The translations under genes and the position numbers were made by a program. Positions 5,851 to 12,329 of a DNA stretch of 64,000 bases are shown one piece after another. Under the pieces are notes generated by a model. It ran no database searches. It was not told the origin of the DNA and saw only the letters and a list, made by a program, of their open reading frames with translations. The DNA comes from Pseudomonas citronellolis. Lineage in GTDB: Bacteria > Pseudomonadota > Gammaproteobacteria > Pseudomonadales > Pseudomonadaceae. The stretch lies in NCBI RefSeq assembly GCF_900112375.1, contig NZ_FOLS01000028.1:1-64000 (forward strand), written 5' to 3'. Position 1 is the first letter of the stretch. Every line of letters begins with the position of its first letter.

Positions 5851-6003
5851 CTAGTCCTCCGCTTCCATGCCCAACAGGCGTTCCAGCCTGTCTAGCGCTT
5901 CATCCTGCTTAACGATCAAGTCCCACAGCTCGCGAATAAGGGTGTCCCTATCCTGGGTGTCGGTGGGGATCGCCAGTTCCTGGCCCTGCTGCCTCGCTTC
6001 CAT
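5851..6003 (-). CDS. Small SOS-controlled protein
   Basis: Fifty residues starting MEARQQGQELAIPTDTQDRD, continuing as one amphipathic helix with heptad-like leucines (LIRELWDLIVKQDEALDRLE). It is probably an oligomeric helical peptide or a partner that docks on another protein. The ATG at 6003 has GGAGGAGG upstream. Its promoter at 6066-6039 carries a LexA box overlapping the -10, so I expect induction on DNA damage. By analogy with phage antirepressors under LexA control (Tum of phage 186, for example), it could start prophage induction by acting on the repressor. That role is inferred only from regulation and size. Confidence 0.6.
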   Translation of the reverse strand: MEARQQGQELAIPTDTQDRDTLIRELWDLIVKQDEALDRLERLLGMEAED

Positions 6004-6024
6004 CGTAACGCCTCCTCCGTGGTA

Positions 6025-6066
6025 CTGGATGCACATACAGTATAGGGGCGTTTTCTTTCTCGCCAA
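6025..6066 (-). promoter_or_regulatory. LexA-box promoter
   Basis: On the minus strand TTGGCG (6066-6061) and TATACT (6044-6039) are 16 bases apart. CTGTATGTGCATCCAG (minus strand, 6040-6025) is a CTG-N10-CAG palindrome, 12/16 to the Pseudomonas/E. coli LexA consensus, and overlaps the end of the -10. It should be repressed by host LexA and opened by the SOS response. Confidence 0.75.
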
Positions 6067-6189
6067 GCCCCCACGCCAATGCCCTAGGACAGGGTGACCA
6101 TAGGGCACCGTATGAGCGGCAGGCCGTCTGCCGCGGCCATGGGTGCACGAAATGCATGTAGGTAGGCCTAGGGCATTGGCGTGGGGGCT
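6066..6189. repeat. 124-bp element with perfect 23-bp inverted ends
   Basis: The 23 bases 6066-6088 (AGCCCCCACGCC..) are the exact reverse complement of 6167-6189. The 78-base interior holds a GCGGCAG/CTGCCGC hairpin (6116-6134). Eleven bases of the end (GGCATTGGCGT) recur at 6257-6267, and a CGAAAGG/CCTTTCG repeat lies at 6205-6234. The left end abuts the -35 box of the LexA promoter. No coding sense. It could be part of a replication origin, a small non-autonomous element or a structured RNA. Confidence 0.7.
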
Positions 6190-6272
6190 GCTGCGTGTGA
6201 CAGGCGAAAGGATAGGTGGCCTAGCGGCCTTTCGTGGGAATGCGTGGCTGTTCCACGGCATTGGCGTTACTA

Positions 6273-6464
6273 CGTTCTGTTAGCGCGTTCTGTTAGTCCG
6301 TTAGCTAAGCCCGTCTTGTTATCGCGTTTGCCTGATCCGCTTATTAAGCAGCCCCGTTAGTCCGTTCGCTCAGTCATAACTGTTAATTCGTTCAATAAGA
6401 GCGACCGTTCGTCGGCCTGCTAGGCGGTCGGCTAAGCCCGTTAACTAAGCACGTTCGGCTAGTC
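6273..6464. repeat. 13-bp iteron-like array, candidate replication origin
   Basis: About fifteen units close to CGTTNNNTTAGTC follow one another with 13-base spacing: CGTTCTGTTAGCG, CGTTCTGTTAGTC, CGTTAGCTAAGCC, then more diverged copies, with CGTTAACTAAGCA and CGTTCGGCTAGTC at the right end (6439-6464). Two or three units differ by one or two bases in length. A 13-base period is not codon-compatible, and the block is free of genes. Together with the flanking inverted repeats, the AT-rich stretch at 6690-6820 and the adjacent primase-helicase gene, this looks like the phage origin with initiator-binding iterons. Confidence 0.65.
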
Positions 6465-6660
6465 CGGGTCCCTCTGCGTCCGCTTAGCGCGTAGGCGGGG
6501 ACGCTGAGCCGCGTTCTCGCGTTTTATCGCATTTTTGCCAAGCCCACCGTTGAGTAAACGAGTGTTCACTGAATTGCAGGCGGGCGTTGTGCGGAAATGC
6601 GGTCGCATCGACCAAGGGCAGAGCGGATTTTCACCCGGCGGCCAGGGCTGGCAAAGACCG

Positions 6661-6912
6661 AGGTGCCGGAAGTGCCGGATAGAGAGACGTTTTTACTATT
6701 GGATAGAATTCATATTGTTCCCTTACGTGGATTTATTGTTCTATCCGGCACTTCCGGCACCTGACTCATCAGTAAAAATAGGTAAATTCAATTAAATCAA
6801 ATGGATAGGTGGGAGAGGGAAAAATACCCCTGCCCCTGGCCGATTGAGCGGGGGACTCCAAAAAATTATGCCGGAGCGTGATTTAACCGTCTTATCCGGC
6901 ACTTCCGGCGCC
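6661..6912. repeat. Second perfect 23-bp inverted repeat, AT-rich loop, third arm copy
   Basis: Bases 6661-6683 (AGGTGCCGGAAG..) are the exact reverse complement of 6740-6762. Nested inside is GGATAGAA/TTCTATCC (6711-6718 with 6739-6746). A further copy of the right arm, 18 of its 20 core bases (TATCCGGCACTTCCGG..), lies at 6893-6912. The bases between 6684 and 6830 are strikingly AT-rich for this genome. I see no gene. The arrangement suits a DNA-unwinding or hairpin element of the origin region. Confidence 0.65.
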
Positions 6913-6923
6913 CAGGCAAAAGA

Positions 6924-6945
6924 AAACCCGCCAATTGGCGGGTTT
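6924..6945 (-). terminator. Rho-independent terminator after the primase gene
   Basis: AAACCCGCC/GGCGGGTTT (6924-6932 with 6937-6945), AATT loop. Read leftward it is followed by TTTTCTTTTG, 18 bases past the stop of the primase-helicase gene. It protects the origin-like block from leftward transcription. Confidence 0.8.
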
Positions 6946-6963
6946 AGAGGGATAGCGACATCC

Positions 6964-9498
6964 TCACAAACCGTGGTCATTCGACGCGTCGATTTCGTCC
7001 TGCCTCTTCTTTATATAGGTGCGGACGCTGTGCGCGTTGCAGGTCCCCTTGACATCGGCGCCGAACATATCCGGCGTTTTCGAGTAGAAGCGACAGGTTT
7101 CACCGTCGAGTTTTATCCTCCCGAGTGACCAGTAGCCGGCCAGCTCCAACGACTTCTCCAGCGTTTTCGCCGGGGGGAGATCCACATCGTAGTCCCCATT
7201 CATCACTAGGCTGTGCAGTCGTGTGATGTTCAGCAACGCGTCGCTGATGTCAGGGAATTCGTTGGCATCAATGATCTCATTAATCAGCCGAATCTCTGCG
7301 GGTTGTGCGGCATTGGTCATGTGCCAGAACGCCGGAGTACGCGGTGCGTCGCCTCGTGGGTTGAAGTCGTCGCGTTGGTCCAGCGACAGCAGCCACTGCC
7401 GGATAGCCGGCGCCGAGTCATCCAAGGCTGCGTACAACTCCGTGTAGTAGTCCGGGTTTTCCTCCTTGAATGCGAGCAGGGCCTCGGCGTTCTGCCACCG
7501 GCTGAACAGCACCAGATAACGCCGCTCGTTGGGAGAGAGTGGCAGCGCATCCCGGTAGTTGGTGGTGATGAAATAGCTCGACGTGTTGTTGACGTTGTAG
7601 GGGTTACGCCCCTTCGGGTGAATCTCGATCACGTCGTTGGTCACCAACGGTTTGAGGCGGTTGAGGGTGTCGTGCCTGTTGTGGCCGATCATCCGCGCCT
7701 CTTCGATGGCCACAACGCACTGCCCCTCGGCCCAGCCGGTGAAGTCGCCCTCCAGGATGTGCGCGTTTGCCATCCGCACGTTCGGGGTGCCCATCACCGC
7801 CGCGAGCAGGAAAGCGAAGAAGGATTTTCCGTCCCCCTGGACACCCTGGAGCAGGATGGCGTGGTTCACGCGCTTGCCCGGGTTCTGCACGATATAGCTG
7901 AGCCAGTCGAGCAGATAGCGCTGCTCCGTCTCATCCACCAGCAGATGGGCGATGTGCCGGCGGATCCGCTTGATGTTCGCCTTGTCGATGGGTCGAATGG
8001 ACTTCGGCTTGGGCGGAATCTGGTTTTCCGGGTAGGTGTTCGCCCACTGCTGGTCGGCGTGAATGAACACCGGATCACGCCCGGGAGCGTACCGGCGACC
8101 GTCGACGGCCGGGATCTTGTAGACGTTCAGGGCTAGGTGGGCCGCTGAGTGCATCGGCTGGCTTTTGCCGTCCAGCAGGTCCTTCTTGGTCATGGAGTGC
8201 CGGTCATTCATGGCGTTGAAGCCCTGCATGGTCACGGCGAATTTCCCGGCAGTATTGAAGAAGCGGTCGTCGCTCACGTCGTACACCCAGTCGCGGCACC
8301 ACCGCGGCGTCTCCTTGGTGTTGATCTCGTAGGCGAGGACCTTCTTCACTTCGGGCAGCGGAACCTTCCCGCCGGTCAGCGCTACCAGGCGATCACGAGC
8401 CACCTCCGCCAGGCTGGCGCGAGAGATGTGGTCGATCTCCGCCCGCCTGGCGAGTTTGGCGATCTCGTTCCACTCGGCGCGGTCTTTCGCTTGGGCGAAC
8501 CGGTCGCGCAGATCTGCAGCCGTGGTCAGCGCCTGCGTTTCGGCGGCCTCCTTGGCCAGCCGCAGGATCAGTCTGGCGGTGACCGGGGCTCGCCCTTTGT
8601 CGCTGATGTCGAAGGTGTCCCACTTCCGGTCCAGGGCATCGGCGTCGTAGTTGTCGGCGGACTCCGACCACTCGTGCCACATCTCCCGGCCGATCTCTTC
8701 ACCGTCGAACTGGTGATATAGCGCCATCCCGATCTGCAACCAGACGTCGTAGTCCTCGGCGCCTGGAACCAGCATCAGTCGCTGCTGCAGCTCCGGTTGG
8801 GAGAGGTTTACCGGCTGGGAATCGGCGATGAAGGGATCGTCGTAGTCAATGTTCGAGGGGGCGCGGCTGCTGTTCAACCGCGAGCCTTTCGCTACCTTCC
8901 AACCTCGCGATTCAGCCTCGCGCTCGAACAACTCGATGAGGCCCTGCAGCTGCTCCAGCGTGATCGCTGTCAGGTCGTCGGTCGGGGTGTTGAGCGGCGT
9001 TTGATCCGTGGTCCAGCGATAGGGCCGGTGGGTGTCGGGGTGTTTGTGGAACGCGACGAACTGCTGGCCATCACCGAGCACCTCGATGCGGCAGCGTTCC
9101 TGCCACTCATTCAGGAAGGTCCGTGATGTCAGCTTGCGGAAAGGCTCATTCGTCCGGTAGAGCAGCAGGCGTTTCGGCGCCAGGCCGACGCGGATCGGCG
9201 CTGGGCCCAGGTTTTCCAGGCACCAGGCTTCCAGCTTTCCAGCCAGCTCGTCGTCGAGAACGTCGATGTCCACGGCGGGCGTGTGCGCGGTGATGATGCC
9301 AACGCCATGGTCGCCGCGGCCGTTGTCGATCCACCGTTTGAGTTGCGCATGGGTTGCCCTGGTTTTCTCCCAACCGTCGAAGCCGGGGGATTTCTTTCCA
9401 GGGGCAATCGAAATGATGTTGTAGCCGTTGTCGATCAGGTTCTTGCCGTGTTGTCGCAAGTACCCGCCGATGACCTCTCGGCCATTCGCGTGCTCCAT
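6964..9498 (-). CDS. Replicative primase-polymerase / SF3 helicase
   Basis: An 844-residue two-part replication protein. The N-terminus (about 1-190) is a bifunctional primase-polymerase (AEP) domain, with the metal-binding VDIDVLD at about residue 76 and a later conserved histidine region (FVAFHKHPDT). A PriCT-2-like region follows near 235-320 (EDYDVWLQIGMALYHQF). The C-terminal half is a D5/SF3 helicase with Walker A GVQGDGKS near residue 552, Walker B-like VVAIEEA and the sensor FITTNY. It makes primers and unwinds phage DNA at the origin. The ATG at 9498 has GAGG upstream. It is co-transcribed with the Cro-like gene before it and ends at a terminator beside the candidate origin. Confidence 0.9.
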   Translation of the reverse strand: MEHANGREVIGGYLRQHGKNLIDNGYNIISIAPGKKSPGFDGWEKTRATHAQLKRWIDNGRGDHGVGIITAHTPAVDIDVLDDELAGKLEAWCLENLGPAPIRVGLAPKRLLLYRTNEPFRKLTSRTFLNEWQERCRIEVLGDGQQFVAFHKHPDTHRPYRWTTDQTPLNTPTDDLTAITLEQLQGLIELFEREAESRGWKVAKGSRLNSSRAPSNIDYDDPFIADSQPVNLSQPELQQRLMLVPGAEDYDVWLQIGMALYHQFDGEEIGREMWHEWSESADNYDADALDRKWDTFDISDKGRAPVTARLILRLAKEAAETQALTTAADLRDRFAQAKDRAEWNEIAKLARRAEIDHISRASLAEVARDRLVALTGGKVPLPEVKKVLAYEINTKETPRWCRDWVYDVSDDRFFNTAGKFAVTMQGFNAMNDRHSMTKKDLLDGKSQPMHSAAHLALNVYKIPAVDGRRYAPGRDPVFIHADQQWANTYPENQIPPKPKSIRPIDKANIKRIRRHIAHLLVDETEQRYLLDWLSYIVQNPGKRVNHAILLQGVQGDGKSFFAFLLAAVMGTPNVRMANAHILEGDFTGWAEGQCVVAIEEARMIGHNRHDTLNRLKPLVTNDVIEIHPKGRNPYNVNNTSSYFITTNYRDALPLSPNERRYLVLFSRWQNAEALLAFKEENPDYYTELYAALDDSAPAIRQWLLSLDQRDDFNPRGDAPRTPAFWHMTNAAQPAEIRLINEIIDANEFPDISDALLNITRLHSLVMNGDYDVDLPPAKTLEKSLELAGYWSLGRIKLDGETCRFYSKTPDMFGADVKGTCNAHSVRTYIKKRQDEIDASNDHGL

Positions 9499-9511
9499 TG
9501 CAACCTCACAT

Positions 9512-9781
9512 CTACTGGTTGGACAGGAGGGCCTGCTCCTCGGGGAACGCCTCCGGGCCTACAAGGCCTCGGATGGCCAGCTCCGTCCGACGTGACATCT
9601 GCCCGCGCTCGATCTCGATATAGAGCTGCTTCGCGTGCAGGCCGACAGCCATGCTCAGCTCATTAACTGCGCCTTTCGGGTTGTGATAGAGCGCTGCCAT
9701 GCGCACCCGGAACCCGAGCAGGCGCTGGCGCTTCTCTTCGTCGCTGAGCGTGGGGTCATTGATCCAGATGGGGAGCTGCAT
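9512..9781 (-). CDS. Small Cro-like DNA-binding protein
   Basis: An 89-residue protein starting MQLPIWINDPTLSDEEKRQR. Residues ~35-75 (GAVNELSMAVGLHAKQLYIE and onward to RTELAIRGLVG) read as a helix-turn-helix of the Cro/YdaS kind. The ATG at 9781 lies only two bases from a family A operator (9784-9802), and its ribosome site AAAAGG is inside that operator, so the gene should be shut tightly by whatever binds it. It leads the leftward primase transcript and faces the rightward replication genes. This is the usual place of a lytic-side Cro regulator. The longer in-frame start at 9868 would read through the operator and is less likely. Confidence 0.7.
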   Translation of the reverse strand: MQLPIWINDPTLSDEEKRQRLLGFRVRMAALYHNPKGAVNELSMAVGLHAKQLYIEIERGQMSRRTELAIRGLVGPEAFPEEQALLSNQ

Positions 9782-9783
9782 AA

Positions 9784-9885
9784 AATCAACCTTTTGTTGG
9801 TTGGTACGGATGATTTTTGGATTCTGCGGCAAAATCGTGTTGACTGCCAGTACAAAATGTTGATTCAATGAATTGAAAGTTGATT
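9784..9885. promoter_or_regulatory. Divergent control region with three family A sites
   Basis: AATCAACCTTTTGTTGGTT (9784-9802) is two-armed. GTTGATT recurs at 9859-9865 and 9879-9885, exactly 20 bases apart, with poor left arms. TTGACT at 9840-9845 could be a rightward -35 with the first GTTGATT near its -10. The region separates the leftward Cro-like/primase genes from the rightward replication genes and is the natural early switch. Confidence 0.65.
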
Positions 9886-9928
9886 TTTACCGCCGGATTC
9901 CGGCATTCACAGCCCCCTGGAGATACCC

Positions 9929-10312
9929 ATGGACCTCAACACCTTCGGCTCGGACCTGATCAAGCACGTTTCCCGCATCGCGAACTCGCTGGAAGCGATC
10001 GAGATGCACGTCAAGGGTAGCAAACCCGGTGCTTCGACTGGCACCGCCACTGCTGATAAAGCCAGCAAGAGCAGCGCCAAGGACAAGCCTGCCGCTCAGG
10101 CCAAACCGAAACACGATCGTGCCGAAGTCGACAAGGCCCTGATCACCCTGAAGGACCAGAGCAGCAAGGAAGAAGCCGTCGCCGTCTACAAGGCCTTCGG
10201 CTACGCCAAGATGGCGGACATCCAGGAGAAAGATTTCGACGGTATCTACGATGCTGCGGTCGCTCGCCTGGAAGAGCTGAAGGCCGAAGCCGAACAGGGC
10301 GAAGAGCTGTAA
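9929..10312 (+). CDS. Unknown acidic/lysine-rich replication-module protein
   Basis: A 127-residue protein starting MDLNTFGSDLIKHVSRIANS. A helical N-terminus is followed by a lysine, alanine and serine-rich linker (about 33-65) and a second helical unit with VDKALITLKDQSSKEEAVAV, ending acidic. It is the first rightward gene of the replication block, with GGAG before the ATG and only 9 bases before the DUF2800 gene. It may be an accessory or single-strand annealing partner, but I do not recognise the family. Confidence 0.75.
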   Translation: MDLNTFGSDLIKHVSRIANSLEAIEMHVKGSKPGASTGTATADKASKSSAKDKPAAQAKPKHDRAEVDKALITLKDQSSKEEAVAVYKAFGYAKMADIQEKDFDGIYDAAVARLEELKAEAEQGEEL

Positions 10313-10321
10313 GGCGCCACC

Positions 10322-11632
10322 ATGGCCGATCACGGATTCGATCTCGACGCCATTCAGCGGAAGCTGGGCGGGCACTCTGTGTTCGCCCCTTCCTACTCGT
10401 CGACCTGGTTGTACTGCTCGGGCAGCTTGCTACCGAGTCTTCTGGCCGACGACGACGCTGGCGAGGATGCTGCCTATGGCACCGTGGCACACGGCGTCGC
10501 CGAACGCTGGTTGAAGATGGGGTTGCGCCCGTCCGACCTGGTCGGCGAGGTCGAGGTTGTCGACGAGGGCCACGCTAAGTTCGAGATCGAGATCGATGAA
10601 GTGATGCTGGACTTCGTCCAGGAGTACATCGATTGGTGTGCCTACCTGCCGGGCTCCCTGCTCGTGGAGCAACGAGTCGATTTCTCCTGCCTCACGCCGA
10701 TCCCCAACCAGGGCGGGACTGCTGACCACATCGCGTTGGAGCCGGGTGTGCTGACCATCACCGACCTCAAGATGGGGAAGGGGGTGCAGGTCTTCGCCAC
10801 TGGCAATACGCAGGCTCGACTTTACGCCCTTGGTGCGTTCTTCCGGTGGGATTGGGAATACGACTTCCAGCGCGTCGTCATTCGCATCGCTCAGCCCAGG
10901 CTGGAGCACTTCGACGTGTGGGAGATCACGCGTGATGAGCTACTCCAGTTTGCGGAGTTCGCGAAGGAGCGAGCGCATGCAGCCTGGCAGCCAAACGCCC
11001 CACGCACCCCCGGCGAGAAGCAATGCCAGTGGTGCAAGGTTCGCCGCGATTGCGCCGCCAGGGCGGCCTACGTCGAGAAGATGCTCGACGGCGTCTTCGA
11101 CGACTTGGACGACACCGTCACCGATGAAGACGTGATTCGCCTGGTTGATCGCCTGGACGACGAGTTCGAGACCGAGGTTTTCCACATGAAACCGCCGAGA
11201 GAACTCACCGTTGCACAACGGGCCCGGATCATTCGGTCCCGCCGTGGCATCGAGAACTGGCTGAAGAGCATTGAGGATGACTTGGAGAAGATTCTTCAGG
11301 CAGGCGGCGTGGTGCCGGGATTCAAGCTCGTGGAAGGCCGATCTAATCGCATCTTCCCCAACGCCACCAATGTGCCGAGCACCCTGGAAATGCTCACGGG
11401 AGTGCCCGAGGGGGAGTTTGTTGAACATAAGGTCTGCACCCCTGCGCAGGCCGAAGAGATTCTGGTGAAGAAGGGCGGCTACAAACGCGCTCAGCTCCCA
11501 GCCCTATTGGGCGACCTGGCGGTGAAGCCGCGGGGTAAGCCCGTCATGGCCCCGGCCCACGACAAGCGGCCGGAGCTTTCAACCAACGTCGATGACGTGT
11601 TCGATGACCTCGACGCGGACGACAACTTGTAG
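10322..11632 (+). CDS. DUF2800 family PD-(D/E)XK nuclease
   Basis: A 436-residue protein of the Cas4/RecB-like phage nuclease family DUF2800. Near residue 50, GTVAHGVAERW carries the conserved histidine. The catalytic pair is read as GGTADHIAL and TITDLKMGKG (about residues 138-155), giving D and DxK. Downstream cysteines CQWCKVRRDC (near 239-248), with an earlier cysteine (WLYCSGS), could hold an iron-sulfur cluster as in Cas4/AddB. It probably resects or processes DNA ends for phage recombination, beside the ssDNA-binding protein that follows. The ORF begins with ATG 9 bases after the previous stop. Confidence 0.85.
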   Translation: MADHGFDLDAIQRKLGGHSVFAPSYSSTWLYCSGSLLPSLLADDDAGEDAAYGTVAHGVAERWLKMGLRPSDLVGEVEVVDEGHAKFEIEIDEVMLDFVQEYIDWCAYLPGSLLVEQRVDFSCLTPIPNQGGTADHIALEPGVLTITDLKMGKGVQVFATGNTQARLYALGAFFRWDWEYDFQRVVIRIAQPRLEHFDVWEITRDELLQFAEFAKERAHAAWQPNAPRTPGEKQCQWCKVRRDCAARAAYVEKMLDGVFDDLDDTVTDEDVIRLVDRLDDEFETEVFHMKPPRELTVAQRARIIRSRRGIENWLKSIEDDLEKILQAGGVVPGFKLVEGRSNRIFPNATNVPSTLEMLTGVPEGEFVEHKVCTPAQAEEILVKKGGYKRAQLPALLGDLAVKPRGKPVMAPAHDKRPELSTNVDDVFDDLDADDNL

Positions 11633-11661
11633 CTCGACAACTCAGTGAAAAGGTGAATCGC

Positions 11662-12273
11662 ATGGCTCGTGAAATCGTCAAGAAAGTCAAAAACGCCGTC
11701 CTCTACTCCGACGGCTGCATCCGCATCGATGGTGTCCGCGCGTCCTACCCGCATCTGGACAAGGCGTGGGCCAAGAACGAATCGGATCGGGCGAAGTTCA
11801 GCATCACGGGCCTGGCCCCGAAGGAAACGCACGAAGAAGCGAAGAAGCTGCTCGTCGAGGAAATCAATAAATTGTTGACTTCCAGCAAGATCGGCAAGCT
11901 GGCTGCCGAGCACAAGTTCGTCCGCGATGGTGACAACGCCGGCAAAGACGAATGCGAGGGCATGTGGGTGATCAAGGCCAGCGAGAACGCCGACCGCCGC
12001 CCCTCCTGCCGCAACCGCAAGGGCACTCAGCTCACTCCTGACGAGGTGGCCGAGGTCATCTACCCCGGCTGCTGGGTGAACATCCTGCTGCGCCCCTGGG
12101 CGCAGAACAACCAGCACGGCAAGAAGATCAACGCGAACCTCATCGCCGTGCAGTTCGTTCGTGATGGCGAACGCTTCGGCGAGGGCCCGATCGACGATGA
12201 AGACGTGTGGGACGAACTCGATGATGACGCCGATGACGGTTACGACTTCGGCGAAAGTGACGACGATCTCTGA
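11662..12273 (+). CDS. DUF2815 family ssDNA-binding protein
   Basis: A 203-residue protein matching the phage DUF2815 family, which has an OB-fold and is a single-strand DNA-binding protein. Visible are a beta-rich core (SDGCIRIDGVRASYPHL, KFSITGLAPKE, VNILLRPWAQNN) and a very acidic C-terminal tail (about residues 180-203, EDVWDELDDDADDGYD), as in other SSBs that recruit partners. AAAAGG precedes the ATG at 11662. It sits between the DUF2800 nuclease and the DNA polymerase, the usual order. A two-armed family A site lies inside the reading frame (11862-11880). Confidence 0.85.
   Translation: MAREIVKKVKNAVLYSDGCIRIDGVRASYPHLDKAWAKNESDRAKFSITGLAPKETHEEAKKLLVEEINKLLTSSKIGKLAAEHKFVRDGDNAGKDECEGMWVIKASENADRRPSCRNRKGTQLTPDEVAEVIYPGCWVNILLRPWAQNNQHGKKINANLIAVQFVRDGERFGEGPIDDEDVWDELDDDADDGYDFGESDDDL
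11862..11880. promoter_or_regulatory. Family A site inside the ssDNA-binding gene
   Basis: AATCAATAAATTGTTGACT keeps 12 of 14 arm bases. It encodes the INKLLT part of the protein with unusually AT-rich codons for this gene, which suggests that the DNA site, not only the protein, is being maintained. Confidence 0.55.
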
Positions 12274-12292
12274 TCGCCGGTTGTAGACCACC

Positions 12293-12315
12293 AGGCCGGC
12301 GCTCGCCGGCCTTTT
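12293..12315 (+). terminator. Terminator-like hairpin between SSB and polymerase genes
   Basis: GGCCGGC/GCCGGCC stem (12294-12300 with 12305-12311), GCTC loop and TTTT. It lies in the 56-base gap before the polymerase gene, where it may reduce read-through or act as an RNA-processing site. Confidence 0.65.
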
Positions 12316-12329
12316 CATCGGGGCTCCGT

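Noticed and set aside
6273-6464. Possible CRISPR array
   Set aside because: Repeats are 13 bases, adjacent without spacers and imperfect; no cas genes nearby.
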